In this document: piece by piece, positions 45,794-57,797 of the stretch | How the letters are laid out: each line of letters begins with the position of its first letter | Position numbering within the stretch: the stretch's first letter is position 1 | Origin: Aquibium sp. ELW1220 | Lineage (GTDB): Bacteria > Pseudomonadota > Alphaproteobacteria > Rhizobiales > Rhizobiaceae | Direction of reading: 5' to 3' | Assembly: GCF_030398385.1 (NCBI RefSeq) | Contig: NZ_JAOAOQ010000006.1 | Location: 62,001-126,000, forward strand | Length of the DNA stretch: 64,000 nt | The notes under the pieces: model-generated | Told to the model about the DNA's origin: nothing | What the model saw: the letters and a program-made list of their open reading frames with translations, nothing else | The model's database searches: none | Translations under genes and position numbers: made by a program

Positions 45794-48700
45794 GCTTCTC
45801 CAACATCTTCATCCGCCGGCCGGTCCTTTCGACGGTCCTCGCATTCCTCATCCTGCTCCTCGGGATCCAGGGCATCTTCGGCCTGTCGGTCCGGCAGTAT
45901 CCGAAGGTCGAGGAGACGGTCATCACCGTCACCACCACCTATGCCGGCGCCAGCGCCGACCTGATCCAGGGCTTCATCACCGCCCCCATCTCGGCATCTG
46001 TCTCGACGACCGAGAACATCGACTACGTCACCTCGCAGAGCCGGCCTTCCGCCTCGGTCGTCACCGTGCAGATGCAGCTCGGCGCCGATCCCGACGCCGC
46101 CCTCACGGAAGTGATCGCCAAGGTCAACCAGGTGCGGGGCCAATTGCCGTCCGATGCCGACGACCCGATCATCGTCAAGGGCACCGGCCAGCAGTTCGCC
46201 ATCATGTACCTGGCGATGCAGAACCCGAACATGACGGCCGAGCAGCTGACCGAGTATATCAAGCGCGTCATTCGCCCCCGCATGTCGACCATCGAAGGCG
46301 TCGCCGAGGTGCAGGTGCTCGGCGCCAAGGAATTCTCCATGCGCGTCTGGATCGATCCGGTGAAGCTCGCGTCGCGCGGCCTGACCGCGGCCGAGGTGCT
46401 GGCGGCCATCCGCGCCTCGAACTTCCTCTCCGCACCGGGCAAGACCAAGAACACCTTCGTGGCCAATTCGATCACGGTTGCGTCCACGCTTCAGGATCCC
46501 GATGCATTCGGCCAGTTGCCGCTCAAGTCCGATGAAGACGGCATCGTTCGCCTCATCGACGTCGCCAATGTCCAGCTGGCAGCCGAGAGCGAGGATACGG
46601 TCGTCCGCTTCAACGGCCAGGAAGGCACCTTCGTCGGAATCTTCCCGACGCCGTCCGCCAACCCGCTCGACACCTCGGCCGGCGTCATCGAAGAGCTCCC
46701 CGACATCCGCGCCAGCCTGCCCGACGGCATGTCGATCGAACTGGTCTACGACTCCACGGAGACCATCAGCGCGTCGATCGAGGAGGTCTTCAAGACCATC
46801 GGCGAAGCCGTTGCGATCGTCATCGTCGTCATCCTGCTCTTCCTGGGCTCGTTCCGTTCCGTGCTGATGCCGGTCGTGACGATCCCGCTGTCGCTCATCG
46901 GCGTCTGCTTCCTCCTCTACATGATGGGCTACTCCATCAATCTGCTCTCCCTGCTGGCGATGGTGCTGGCGATCGGCCTCGTGGTCGACGATGCGATCGT
47001 GGTGGTGGAGAACATTCACCGCCACATCGAGGAAGGCCTCTCACCGCTTCAGGCGGCCTACAAGGGCATGGCGGAGATCACCTCCTCGGTGGTTGCCATG
47101 ACCATCACGCTCGCCGCCGTCTTCGCACCGCTGATGTTCATCGGCGGCCTCACCGGCTCGCTGTTTCGCGAGTTCGCCTTCACGCTCGCCGGAGCTGTGA
47201 TCATTTCCGGCGTCGTCGCCCTGACGATCACGCCGATGATGTCGGCGCGCATCCTCAAGGCCGGCAACCACAGCCGTTTCCAGAAGGCGATCGACCGCTT
47301 CTTCGATCGTTTCGCCAATGGTTACGAGCGCTGGGTGACCGGCTCGCTGAAGTACCGACCGGTCACGCTGCTGGTCGTCCTGTCGCTGGTCGGCGTTTCG
47401 GGCTTCATGTTCTTCAACACCACGACCGAACTGGCGCCCGAGGAGGATTCCGGCGCGCTGTTCGCCCTCATCACGGCACCGCGTTATGCCACGACGGAGT
47501 ACACGCAGCTCTACATCGACCAGATCCGCGCTCTGACCAGCGAGATACCCGAGGTCGATGCGAACTTCTCGATCGCCGGCTCGGGGGGCCAGACGAATTC
47601 CGCCTTCTCGGTCTGGGCGCTGAAGGACTGGTCCGAGCGCGATAGATCGCAGAAGCAGGTTCAGGCCGACCTTCAGGCGCGCCTCGCCAAGGTGGCCGGC
47701 GTCCAGGCGCTGGTCTTCGCTCCCCCGTCGCTGCCGGGAACCGGTGGCGGTCTGCCCATCTCGGTCGTGATCCGCTCGACCGGCGACGCCTCGCGTGTCT
47801 ATGAGGTCGCCGAGCAGATCCGTCTCGAGGCGCAGAAGTCCGGCCGCTTCATCGTTGTTCAGAACTCGCTCGCCTTCGACGCGCCGCAGGTCACGGTCAC
47901 CATCGACCGCGACCGCGCCGCAGCGCTCTCCCTGCCGATCAGCGACATCGGAACGACCCTGGCGCTGCTCGTCGGTGGGGGGTCTGTTGCCCAGTTCGAC
48001 CGCGACTCCAACAGCTACGACATCATCATGCAGGTGCCGGAAGCCTTCCGAAACAATCCGGAGCGGCTGGGCGAGTTCTTCATCCGCTCCGTTTCCGGCG
48101 ACATGGTGCCACTGTCGGCCGTCGTCTCGGTCTCGACCAATGCCTCGCCCGCCTCGATCGAGCAGTTCAACCAGCTCAACGCGGCGACCATCTCTGCCCT
48201 GCCCCTGCCCACGGTCTCGAGCGGCGACGGTCTCGCCACCATCGAGGAGATCGCCAGGCCGCTGCTGCCGGACGGCTTCTTCATCGACTATTCGGGCCAG
48301 TCGCGCCTGGAGAGCCAGCAGGGCAACACGATCGCCATCGCCTTCGCCCTCGCCGTCGTGGTGATCTACCTCGTGCTTGCGGCCCAGTTCGAGAGCTTCC
48401 GCGATCCGCTGATCATCCTGATGTCGGTGCCGCTGTCGATCTTCGGCGCGATCCTGCCGCTCAACCTGGGCCTCGGGACGCTGAACATCTACACGCAGGT
48501 CGGCCTCATCACCCTCGTCGGTCTCATCACCAAGCACGGCATCCTGCTGGTGGAGTTCGCCAACCAGCAACGCCATGCGCATGGCTACGACCGGCATGCG
48601 GCCATCATCGCCTCGGCCAAGGTGCGCCTGCGCCCGATCCTGATGACGACCGCCGCCATGGCCCTCGGCGTGGTGCCGCTGATCGTCGCCTCGGGCGCCG

Positions 48701-48870
48701 GCGCCGCCGCGCGTTCGGCGATGGGCATCGTGATCTTCGCCGGACTGATCGTCGGCACCATGTTCACGCTGTTCGTGGTACCGATGTTCTACACCTTCCT
48801 GGCAGCACGCGACCTGCCGCCCGAGCCGGAGAGCCCGAACTTCGAGCCGGCGGCCGTCCCGGCGGAGTAG
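45790..48870 (+). CDS. RND family efflux pump, inner-membrane subunit (HAE1-like)
   Basis: 1026 residues, standard for AcrB/MexF-type proton antiporters. N-terminal FSNIFIRRPVLSTVLAFLILLLGIQGI with large periplasmic loops. The fourth helix region LLAMVLAIGLVVDDAIVVVENIHRHIEEG carries the conserved proton-relay Asp pair; internal duplication is evident (second half FINTTTELAPEEDSG-like). C-terminal helix LFVVPMFYTFLAARDLPP is typical. It exports amphiphilic compounds; the substrate is unknown. Cotranscribed with the adaptor, and followed by a strong terminator. Confidence 0.93.
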   Translation: MSFSNIFIRRPVLSTVLAFLILLLGIQGIFGLSVRQYPKVEETVITVTTTYAGASADLIQGFITAPISASVSTTENIDYVTSQSRPSASVVTVQMQLGADPDAALTEVIAKVNQVRGQLPSDADDPIIVKGTGQQFAIMYLAMQNPNMTAEQLTEYIKRVIRPRMSTIEGVAEVQVLGAKEFSMRVWIDPVKLASRGLTAAEVLAAIRASNFLSAPGKTKNTFVANSITVASTLQDPDAFGQLPLKSDEDGIVRLIDVANVQLAAESEDTVVRFNGQEGTFVGIFPTPSANPLDTSAGVIEELPDIRASLPDGMSIELVYDSTETISASIEEVFKTIGEAVAIVIVVILLFLGSFRSVLMPVVTIPLSLIGVCFLLYMMGYSINLLSLLAMVLAIGLVVDDAIVVVENIHRHIEEGLSPLQAAYKGMAEITSSVVAMTITLAAVFAPLMFIGGLTGSLFREFAFTLAGAVIISGVVALTITPMMSARILKAGNHSRFQKAIDRFFDRFANGYERWVTGSLKYRPVTLLVVLSLVGVSGFMFFNTTTELAPEEDSGALFALITAPRYATTEYTQLYIDQIRALTSEIPEVDANFSIAGSGGQTNSAFSVWALKDWSERDRSQKQVQADLQARLAKVAGVQALVFAPPSLPGTGGGLPISVVIRSTGDASRVYEVAEQIRLEAQKSGRFIVVQNSLAFDAPQVTVTIDRDRAAALSLPISDIGTTLALLVGGGSVAQFDRDSNSYDIIMQVPEAFRNNPERLGEFFIRSVSGDMVPLSAVVSVSTNASPASIEQFNQLNAATISALPLPTVSSGDGLATIEEIARPLLPDGFFIDYSGQSRLESQQGNTIAIAFALAVVVIYLVLAAQFESFRDPLIILMSVPLSIFGAILPLNLGLGTLNIYTQVGLITLVGLITKHGILLVEFANQQRHAHGYDRHAAIIASAKVRLRPILMTTAAMALGVVPLIVASGAGAAARSAMGIVIFAGLIVGTMFTLFVVPMFYTFLAARDLPPEPESPNFEPAAVPAE

Positions 48871-48902
48871 CCGTTCTCGAATCCGGTTTGCGCAACGACT
48901 TG

Positions 48903-48931
48903 GACCGCCCTTCGGGGCGGTCTATCTTTTT
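48903..48931 (+). terminator. Intrinsic terminator of the RND operon
   Basis: Stem GACCGCCC (48903-48910) / GGGCGGTC (48915-48922) capped by a TTCG tetraloop and followed by TATCTTTTT. Textbook rho-independent terminator 32 bp after the pump stop; it also insulates bdhA. Confidence 0.95.
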
Positions 48932-48960
48932 GCAATGCAACAACACCAAAGGAGGGTGTC

Positions 48961-49737
48961 ATGCCCAGGGTCGCACTCGTCACCGGCTCCACGTCGGGGA
49001 TAGGTCTCGCCATAGCCGACGCGCTCGCCGGCTCAGGCTGCAACGTCGTCATCAACTCCTTCACCGATCGGCCGGAAGATCACGAACTGGCGCGCGACAT
49101 CGCCCGGAAGAACGGCGTCGAAGCCATCTACGTCCGCGCCGACATGGCGAAGGGCGAGGATTGCCGGGCACTCGTCGCCAGCGCCGCAGCGCGGTTCGGC
49201 TCGGTCGACATCCTCGTCAACAATGCCGGCATCCAGCATGTCGCTCCCGTCGAGGACTTCCCGGTCGCCAGATGGGATGCCATCCTGGCGATCAACCTCT
49301 CGTCGTCCTTCCACACCATCGCTGCAGCGTTGCCGCTGATGCGGAAGGCCGGCTGGGGCCGCATCGTCAACATCGCCTCCGCCCACGGCCTCGTCGCATC
49401 GCCCTACAAGGCGGCCTACGTCGCCGCCAAGCATGGGGTGCTTGGCCTCACCAAGACCGCGGCGCTGGAGGTGGCGACCAGCGGCATCACCTGCAATGCC
49501 ATCTGTCCCGGCTACGTGCTGACGCCCCTGGTCGAGGCACAGATCCCCGACCAGATGAAGGCGCACGGCATGGACCGCGAGACCGTCATCCGCGAAGTCA
49601 TGCTCGAACGCCAGCCGACGGGACAGTTTGTGACGGTCGAGCAGATCGGTTCGACCGCGCTATGGCTCTGCTCGGAAGCCGCGAGCCAGGTCAACGGCAC
49701 CCACATCTCCGTCGACGGCGGCTGGACGGCGCAATAG
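48961..49737 (+). CDS. bdhA: 3-hydroxybutyrate dehydrogenase
   Basis: 258-residue SDR oxidising (R)-3-hydroxybutyrate to acetoacetate with NAD, the step following PHB depolymerisation. Motifs are VTGSTSGIGLAIADAL, NNAGIQHVAPVEDFP (diagnostic of BDH), ASAHGLVASPYKAAYVAAKHG (catalytic Tyr/Lys) and CPGYVLTPLVEAQIPDQ. GGAGGGT precedes ATG 48961. It complements the phbAB/phaR genes located 16 kb away. It converges on ftsH. Confidence 0.95.
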   Translation: MPRVALVTGSTSGIGLAIADALAGSGCNVVINSFTDRPEDHELARDIARKNGVEAIYVRADMAKGEDCRALVASAAARFGSVDILVNNAGIQHVAPVEDFPVARWDAILAINLSSSFHTIAAALPLMRKAGWGRIVNIASAHGLVASPYKAAYVAAKHGVLGLTKTAALEVATSGITCNAICPGYVLTPLVEAQIPDQMKAHGMDRETVIREVMLERQPTGQFVTVEQIGSTALWLCSEAASQVNGTHISVDGGWTAQ

Positions 49738-49785
49738 AGCGACATCCGAAGGGATCGAACGATTCTGCCGGAAAGCCCGCAGGAT

Positions 49786-49821
49786 CTTTCGCTTGCGGCC
49801 GCCTGCGGCGCAAGCCGAAAG
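49786..49821. repeat. Hairpin downstream of bdhA
   Basis: Stem CTTTCGCTTGCG (49786-49797) / CGCAAG-c-CGAAAG (49809-49821), 12 bp with one bulged C and an 11-base loop. It lacks a U-tract on either strand but may slow transcription between the convergent bdhA and ftsH genes. Confidence 0.5.
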
Positions 49822-49865
49822 TGGCCGATGCTGCACGGAAGGTTCCCGGCCGGCCGGACATGGAA

Positions 49866-49890
49866 AAGGCCGGGAGTTCATCCCGGCCTT
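49866..49890 (-). terminator. Intrinsic terminator of ftsH
   Basis: 10-bp stem AAGGCCGGGA (49866-49875) / TCCCGGCCTT (49881-49890) with a 5-base loop. On the minus strand it is followed by TTCC, a short U-run after the stem-ending TT. It begins 25 bp past the ftsH stop. Confidence 0.75.
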
Positions 49891-49915
49891 CCGAAAGATC
49901 CGATCTTGCGGAGCG

Positions 49916-51853
<1,938 letters not shown>

Positions 51854-51968
51854 CTTTGGGTCCCGTACGCACCTTCTGGAGGCGCGCGTCCATCGTGGAG
51901 AACTCGGCTTAACATAGGGTTGGCGCGGGACCTTGCCAAGCAGAAGCCCGCTGTTCGGTTAAGCAGCT

Positions 51969-53377
51969 TTATGCGGCATTGTGACTGTCCCAAGGCGAAG
52001 CCGGAAAACAGTCGCCGCCGAGCAGTGTCCGCAGCGCCTCCGCCGGCGCCAGATCGAAGCTCGGCAGAAAGCGCGCATAGGGCGCCACCACGCGACGGAG
52101 CATGCCGCCGTCGCCGTTTTGACCGGGCGGGTCGAGGTTCGTTCCTGCCCCGCGCACATGCAGGACGGGCTCCGCTGCCAGGGCCGCACGTGCCAGCGCC
52201 ATCGGCACGGCAGCACCGGCAGAGGACCGCGCCCGGGCCGACGCCAGCGTCTTGCCGGAACACTCCACGACGGCGTTGCCGGGAAGCGACCGCGCCGCGA
52301 TCCGGAATCGCCCGTCCCAGATGCCGCCCGCGACTGCCGGGATCGAGCCGGTCCACCCGGCCCTGAGTTCCCGATGCAGGTAGAACGCCCCCTTGCGCCG
52401 CTCCACGACCGCGCCGCCGAGCGATCCGCGCCCGGGACCGGATGCAAGGAGTTCGAACAGGCTGCGCGCGCGGGAAGCGTCCGGGAGATGCTCGCGACCG
52501 CCGACGGCCGAAAGCAGCAGCCGGAAGGCCAGCCTGGCCGCCGGCTCGTCTTCCACCGTCAGCAGGCCCGATTCGACGCGCAGGAGTCCCGGCGTGGCGA
52601 AGACCGCGTGGTGCCTGATCAAGAGGGCGGCGCGCGTCGCGAGGTTCACCCGTTCCAGGGCGGCCAGCCGCCCTTGCTCGAGCAGGGTTGCGACGACCCG
52701 GCCCTCGTCCGGCCCCATCAGCGCGCGCCGTGCCCGAACCCGCTCGTAAGCCGCCTGCTCGTTGCTCGGGTCGTCGATCCAGGAGATTCCGGCGTCGACC
52801 AGCATCGCGCGCAGCGCGGCCCGCGGATGGGCCAGGAGCGGGCGGACGAACCACACGCTTCCGTCATAGAGCGTCGCGGGCGCCATGCCGGCCAGCCCTC
52901 GTCCGCTGCCGCGCTCGCGGCGCATGGCAACGGTCTCGGCCTGGTCGTTTGCGGTGTGGCCGGTCATCACCATGGCGGCGTCGATCGACCGCGCCGCCTC
53001 GGCCAGCAGCCGGTGCCGCGCCTCGCGCGCGGCGGCCGGCACACCGGATGACGGCTTTGCCCCTTGCCAGCGAAGCGTGCGGTGCGGAATGTCGCGCGAT
53101 GCGCAGAAGGCGCCGACGCGATCGGCCTCGCTGGCCGATTCCGGCCGCAGGCCGTGATCGACGGTCATTGCAACGATGTCACCGCGCGAACGGCTTTTGA
53201 AGAATGCGTGGAGGAGAACCAGCAGCGCCATCGAGTCGCTCCCCCCGGAAACGGCGGCAATGACCGGCCGGGCGGGCGGGAAGGACAGGTCGGCAAAGAT
53301 GCGGTCGGGCTGGATGTCGTCGATCGGAAGCCCCTCGATCTGGCGGACGGGCGGATCTCGTCGGTCTGCGGGATCAC
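51969..53377 (-). CDS. tilS: tRNA(Ile)-lysidine synthetase (start region apparently frameshifted)
   Basis: Reading from 53268 downward in the main frame, the P-loop VIAAVSGGSDSMALLVLLHAF is intact, followed by TVDHGLRPESA, VMTGHTANDQAETVAMR and a C-terminal domain to stop at 51969. TilS puts lysidine on the tRNA-Ile CAU anticodon and is essential. No ATG, GTG or TTG is available in this frame between the P-loop and 53457; the nearest good start, GTG 53377, is in the neighbouring frame (VIPQTDEIRPSA). One extra base in the GGG run at 53349-53351 would join the two. ATG 53231 lies inside the P-loop and cannot be the start. The coordinates include the presumed N-terminus. Confidence 0.75.
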
Positions 53378-53424
53378 CCCATCCGGCGTCCCTGTGGCGA
53401 CGGGCCGGCGCCGAGGCGTGTTCG

Positions 53425-54402
53425 TCAGCAGCCGGCCAGAGCCTGTTCGGCCCTGACGCGCTCCTTGAGCGCGGAAGACACGTTCTTGTAGCGCTTGCCG
53501 ATCTCGGAATAGGTCGCGCAGGCGACGTCGCGCTGCTGCAGGGCGGCCAGCGACACGCCGAGCTTCAGCAGCATGTCAGGTGCCTTGGACGAATCGGGAA
53601 ATTCGCGATTGGCGGCCAGGAACATCTCGGCTGCGCTGCGGTACTGCTCCATCCCCAGAAGCGCCTCGCCCAGCCAGTAGCGGGCGTCAGACGTCTTCGG
53701 GTCGTTCGGAAAACGCTCTATATGCTCGCGGAAGCCAGCTTCCGCCGTCGGGTAGTCGCCGGAGAGAATGAAGTTATAGGCGTTCCGGTAGAGTTCCTCC
53801 GGATCGTCGGTCGGCGGAAGCGCCGCAACCTTCGTGTCGTCCGTATCCACCCCGCCCTCGTCCATCATGGGCGCAGCAGTGCCGGCCGCCTGGCCGTTGG
53901 TGTCGAGCGTGCCGCCGGTCGGATTGCCGTTGCCGTCGAAGGTCACGGTCCCCAGCGTCCGCGGCGGCTCGCCACGCGCCGGTGCGTCCGGCGGCGCGGA
54001 TGGCGCCGTCGGCGTCGCCGGATCGACAGCAGTCACCCGGCTGCCCGTGCTTCCGGCGGCATCGCCCCGCTTCTCTTCCAGCTGCTGCAGGCGGAACTCG
54101 TTGTCCTCCTGCATCTTGCGCATCTGGTCCTGCATCTGCAGGAGCAGGAAGTTGAGTTCCTCGACGCGGCCGGTCAGGTCGCGCAACTGCTCCTCGAGCG
54201 CAGGGATGCGTGGGTCCCCCGCCTGTGCGAGCTGTACGGTCGGGGTGTCGTTCGATCGGCCCAGCCAGTTGGGCGGAAGCAGGCCGCCAAATCCGCCGCT
54301 CTCCGCGGCGGGAGCAGCCTGGCCGAAGGGGAAGGCCTGCGCGCCGCCCGCGAGAAGCAGTGGCGCGACGACGGCCGCACAGAAGAGTGTTCTCAGTCTC
54401 AT
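53425..54402 (-). CDS. cpoB: Tol-Pal system protein CpoB (YbgF)
   Basis: 325 residues. Signal peptide TLFCAAVVAPLLLAGGAQA. A coiled-coil segment (IPALEEQLRDLTGRVEELNFLLLQMQDQMRKMQEDN, about 58-110) precedes a low-complexity linker, then tetratricopeptide repeats (DPEELYRNAYNFILSGDYPTAEAGFREHIERFPNDPKTSDARYWLGEALL) to the end. It coordinates outer-membrane constriction with peptidoglycan synthesis at division through Tol and PBP1B (known in E. coli). ATG 54402 is chosen to start with the signal peptide. Confidence 0.9.
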   Translation of the reverse strand: MRLRTLFCAAVVAPLLLAGGAQAFPFGQAAPAAESGGFGGLLPPNWLGRSNDTPTVQLAQAGDPRIPALEEQLRDLTGRVEELNFLLLQMQDQMRKMQEDNEFRLQQLEEKRGDAAGSTGSRVTAVDPATPTAPSAPPDAPARGEPPRTLGTVTFDGNGNPTGGTLDTNGQAAGTAAPMMDEGGVDTDDTKVAALPPTDDPEELYRNAYNFILSGDYPTAEAGFREHIERFPNDPKTSDARYWLGEALLGMEQYRSAAEMFLAANREFPDSSKAPDMLLKLGVSLAALQQRDVACATYSEIGKRYKNVSSALKERVRAEQALAGC

Positions 54403-54500
54403 CAAGGGTCTCGCTTCGGGAAATGCGAAAGGTCGAAGCGCGACGGCGCTCCGGATTTCAACCCTATCAAGACTTGCGACTTCGGCCAAATTTTGTTTCG

Positions 54501-54523
54501 CGCGCAGCGAATGTCGCTGCGCG
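54501..54523. repeat. Hairpin between pal and cpoB
   Basis: Perfect 10-bp stem CGCGCAGCGA (54501-54510) / TCGCTGCGCG (54514-54523) with a 3-base loop, 41 bp past the pal stop. No U-tract follows on the minus strand, so it may partly terminate or protect the pal transcript rather than stop transcription. Confidence 0.5.
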
Positions 54524-54564
54524 TCCATCCCCGGCCGCGCAAGGCGCCGGAGACGTCGACCGGA

Positions 54565-55077
54565 TCAGCTTCCGGCGCCGCCGAGCAGCGTGACGGCGCG
54601 ACGGTTCTGTGACCAGCAGGAAATGTCGTCGCACACCGCAACCGGACGTTCCTTGCCGTAGGAGATGGTCTTGAGCCGGTTTCCGGCAACGCCGCGGGAG
54701 ACGAGATAGTCGCGTGCGGCCGCAGCGCGGCGTGCGCCGAGAGCGATGTTGTACTCGCGGGTGCCGCGCTCGTCCGCATGCCCTTCGATGGTGATCGAAT
54801 AGGAGGGATACTGGTTCAGCCACTGCGCCTGGCGGGCGAGGATCTGCTGGGCATCCGCGCGGACGACGGACGAATCCGTATCGAAGAAGATGCGGTCGCC
54901 GACATTCACGGTGAAATCCTGCTGCGTCCCGGGCCTCGCGGATCCGCCGGCCCCGGCACCCAGCCCGATATCGGCAGCGCTGTTGGGAATCTTCTTCGAC
55001 GCGCAGCCGGTCACGGCAAGCGCCATGACGAGTGCGAGAACAGCGGGATTGCGGGTCAGTGCTGCGATACGGCGCAT
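54565..55077 (-). CDS. pal: Peptidoglycan-associated lipoprotein
   Basis: 170 residues. Lipobox LALAVTGCASKK (Cys near 24). OmpA-like domain: DRIFFDTDSSVVRADAQQIL, then SITIEGHADERGTREYNIALGARRAAAARDYLVSRGV and the diaminopimelate-binding Asp/Arg region. It anchors the outer membrane to peptidoglycan and works with TolB. ATG 55077 places the lipoprotein signal at the start. It lies 289 bp after tolB, so it may have its own promoter. Confidence 0.95.
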   Translation of the reverse strand: MRRIAALTRNPAVLALVMALAVTGCASKKIPNSAADIGLGAGAGGSARPGTQQDFTVNVGDRIFFDTDSSVVRADAQQILARQAQWLNQYPSYSITIEGHADERGTREYNIALGARRAAAARDYLVSRGVAGNRLKTISYGKERPVAVCDDISCWSQNRRAVTLLGGAGS

Positions 55078-55321
55078 GCGCCACTCCTTCGCATTTTCAT
55101 TGGTTGTTTGACCTTCCAGTAACCACGTCGGGGTTAACCGGCGCAAAAGAAACACGGTTAATGAAAGGTTATTGTTCTCCCAGCACCGCGATTCTCGGCG
55201 CGGCAACGCTCCAGCGCACACTAGGTGAAAATGCGGCGGAAACGGGACGCCACCCCGTCAGGATCGTGGTTTGGCCCGGAAGGCGCCTCGTCGGCCAGGG
55301 AAACCGCAGCCGAAACGGAAA

Positions 55322-55340
55322 GCGGCGGCGGATGCACCGC
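55322..55340 (-). terminator. Possible weak terminator after tolB
   Basis: 7-bp stem GCGGCGG (55322-55328) / CCGCCGC (55334-55340) with a 5-base loop, 26 bp past the tolB stop; minus-strand sequence continues TTTCCG. The short T-run makes this a modest candidate. Confidence 0.45.
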
Positions 55341-55366
55341 CGCCGCCACATGTCCTGCGCGTGCCG

Positions 55367-56683
55367 TCAGTCGAGCAGCGGCGACCAGGCCGGATCGGAT
55401 GCGAAATTGGGGCTCGAGATGGGCTGCTCGTTGCGTCCCGTCAGGTCCACCGAGTAGAGCTGCGGCCCCGGCGCGCCGGCTGCCTGACGGAAGAACATCA
55501 GCACGCGGCCGTTCGGAGCCCAGGTCGGGCCCTCCTGGCTGAAGCCGGAGGACAGGATGCGCTCGCCCGAGCCGTCCGTGCGCATGACACCGATCTGGAA
55601 CTCGCCGCCGGTCTGCTTGGTGAAGGCGATGAGATCGCCGCGCGGCGACCAGACCGGCGTCGAATAGGTGCCATCTCCAAACGAGATGCGGCGCTGGTTG
55701 GAACCGTCCGAATTCATGACGTAGATCTGCGTCCGCCCGCCCCGGTCGGAGGTGAAGACGATCTGCGATCCATCCGGCGAATAGGATGGCGAGGTGTCGA
55801 TCGCGTTCGAACTCGTAAGCCGCGTCGTGGCGCGGCTGCGCAGGTCGAGCACGTAGATGTTGGAATTGCCGTCGTCGCGCAGCAGGCTCATGATCACCTT
55901 CTGCCCGTCGGGCGAGAACCGCGGCGCGAAGGTCATGCCGGGGAAGTTGCCGACGAGTTCCCGCTGCCCGGTTTCGAGCTGCAGCAGATAGACCTGCGGC
56001 TGCCCGCCTTCATAGGACATGTAGGTGATTTCCTGGCGGCTCGGCGAGAAGCGCGGCGTCAGCGCGATGGACCGGCCGTCGGACAGGAAGCGCGCATTGG
56101 CACCATCCTGGTCCATGATGGCCAGCCGCTTCATCCGCTGGTTTCTCGGCCCCGATTCGTCGATGAAGACGATACGGGTGTCGAAGTAGCCACGCTCGCC
56201 GGTCAGGCGCTCGTAGATCGCGTCGGAGATGATGTGCGCGACGCGGCGGACGTTCGCCTGTGAGGCGAAGAACTGCTCGCCTGCGAGCTGCTGTCCCGCG
56301 AACGTGTCCCAGAGGCGGTACTCGGCGCGGACGCGGCCGTCCGCCTCACGCGTTACCCGGCCGGTGACCAGTGCCTGCGCGTTGATGACCTTCCAGTCTT
56401 CGAAACGCGGCGCGGCATCCGGGTTGGAGATCTTCTCGATGAAGGCCGCCTTCTCGATCGGCGCAAACAGGCCGGACCGCTGCAGGTTGGCCGAGACGAT
56501 TCCCGAGATCTCCGCGCCAAGGCCATCCGCGGACAGGAAGTCGGTGATGGCGATCGGCAGCGGCTCGACCACGCCCTTGTTGACGTCGACCTCGAGAACC
56601 GCGCGCGCCGGAGCAGTCATTCCCGCAGAGAAGGACACCGCGACCGCGGCTGCGAGCAGGAAAGCTTTGAACGTGAACTTCAT
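55367..56683 (-). CDS. tolB: Tol-Pal system protein TolB
   Basis: 438 residues with signal peptide ([24 protein letters not shown]). The N-terminal domain (about 28-165) includes the [20 protein letters not shown] segment. The six-bladed beta-propeller shows repeated blade motifs [82 protein letters not shown] and [20 protein letters not shown]. It is the periplasmic partner of Pal. Confidence 0.96.
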   Translation of the reverse strand: MKFTFKAFLLAAAVAVSFSAGMTAPARAVLEVDVNKGVVEPLPIAITDFLSADGLGAEISGIVSANLQRSGLFAPIEKAAFIEKISNPDAAPRFEDWKVINAQALVTGRVTREADGRVRAEYRLWDTFAGQQLAGEQFFASQANVRRVAHIISDAIYERLTGERGYFDTRIVFIDESGPRNQRMKRLAIMDQDGANARFLSDGRSIALTPRFSPSRQEITYMSYEGGQPQVYLLQLETGQRELVGNFPGMTFAPRFSPDGQKVIMSLLRDDGNSNIYVLDLRSRATTRLTSSNAIDTSPSYSPDGSQIVFTSDRGGRTQIYVMNSDGSNQRRISFGDGTYSTPVWSPRGDLIAFTKQTGGEFQIGVMRTDGSGERILSSGFSQEGPTWAPNGRVLMFFRQAAGAPGPQLYSVDLTGRNEQPISSPNFASDPAWSPLLD

Positions 56684-56733
56684 GGCATGACCTTAATTCG
56701 TGACTTGCGGCGCGGACTAGCCGCGAATCGTGC

Positions 56734-57792
56734 TCAGAACATGTCGCTCGGATCGAAGTTGACGATCACCTCGGCCCAGGTCTCGTACTTGTCCGCCGGC
56801 AGGTTGAACGGCTCGCATTTCTGCACGGCACGCACCGCCGACTCGGCCGCGATGCGGCCCGCACCGGAACTCGAGCCGCCCTGGACCACCTCGGGGCGCC
56901 CCTCGAGATTGCCCGAACGATCGAGCCGGAAACGCACCGAGACCCGGAGCGCGTCGCCTTCCTCGGCGCCGGCCGGGATGCTCCAGCACGAGCCGAGCCG
57001 CTGGCGCAGCGCATCCATCTCGCTCTGCGACAGCTTCTCGCCGGTCGTCTTGCGCTCGCCGCCGAGCGCCGCCTGCTCGGTGGAGCGCTTGGCGCCTCCG
57101 CCGGATGCCTTCTCCTTGTTGAGGAGCGCGGCGACGTCGTCGAGTACGTTGTCGTCGGTCTTCTCGGCCGTCTTCTGCGCCGGCTGCGTCACGGGCTTCT
57201 GCGGCTTCTCGGGTTCCTTCCGCTCGGCTTCCTTCGCGGGCTGCGGCGGGCGGGGCCGCGCCTCGGGCCGGGGTGCCGTGTCGGGCAGCGCAGGCTCGGC
57301 CACGACCGCCGTCTCGACCGGCTTTGGCTCGGGCTCGGGCGTCGGTTCCGCCTTCGGCGCGGGCTCGGGCACCGGGGCGGCTTCGACGGGCGGCGCAGGC
57401 TCGGGCTCGGGGGCCGGTGCCGGTGCCGGCTCAACCACAGGCTCGGGGCGCGGAGCGGGCTCCGGAGACGCCTGCGGAAGGGCGGCCGTCTCGACCTCGC
57501 GCGGCTTCGGGTCCGGGGTTGGCGCGGCCTGCGTGTCCTGCGAATTGTCGCCGAACCGCTGCGCGTCCGGGACGACCGTCGGGCGCGTCGTGGGCGTCGG
57601 CGCGGGCGTTTCCGCCAGAGCCGCCTTCTTGTCGCCCTCGAGAACCCGCGTGATCTCCTCGATCGGCACGATGTCGATCGGCAGGGATTCGACATCAAGT
57701 ACGTCGTGCGGCTTCGGCGACGACAGCGAGACCATTCCCGCGCCGAGGACGAGAACATGCAGAACCGCGGAAGTGACGACCCCGAAACGCAT
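56734..57792 (-). CDS. tolA: Cell envelope biogenesis protein TolA
   Basis: 352 residues. An N-terminal membrane helix (VVTSAVLHVLVLGAGMVSL) is followed by a long Pro/Glu/Ala-rich domain (about 60-240, with many PEP/EPAPAPEPE repeats) in place of the long alpha-helix of enteric TolA. The C-terminal domain begins GEKLSQSEMDALRQRLGSCWSIPAGAEEGDALRVSV, with a conserved Cys. TolA bridges the TolQR motor and TolB/Pal. It starts 50 bp after tolR's end region in the same operon. Confidence 0.93.
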   Translation of the reverse strand: MRFGVVTSAVLHVLVLGAGMVSLSSPKPHDVLDVESLPIDIVPIEEITRVLEGDKKAALAETPAPTPTTRPTVVPDAQRFGDNSQDTQAAPTPDPKPREVETAALPQASPEPAPRPEPVVEPAPAPAPEPEPAPPVEAAPVPEPAPKAEPTPEPEPKPVETAVVAEPALPDTAPRPEARPRPPQPAKEAERKEPEKPQKPVTQPAQKTAEKTDDNVLDDVAALLNKEKASGGGAKRSTEQAALGGERKTTGEKLSQSEMDALRQRLGSCWSIPAGAEEGDALRVSVRFRLDRSGNLEGRPEVVQGGSSSGAGRIAAESAVRAVQKCEPFNLPADKYETWAEVIVNFDPSDMF

Positions 57793-57797
57793 CTGCG

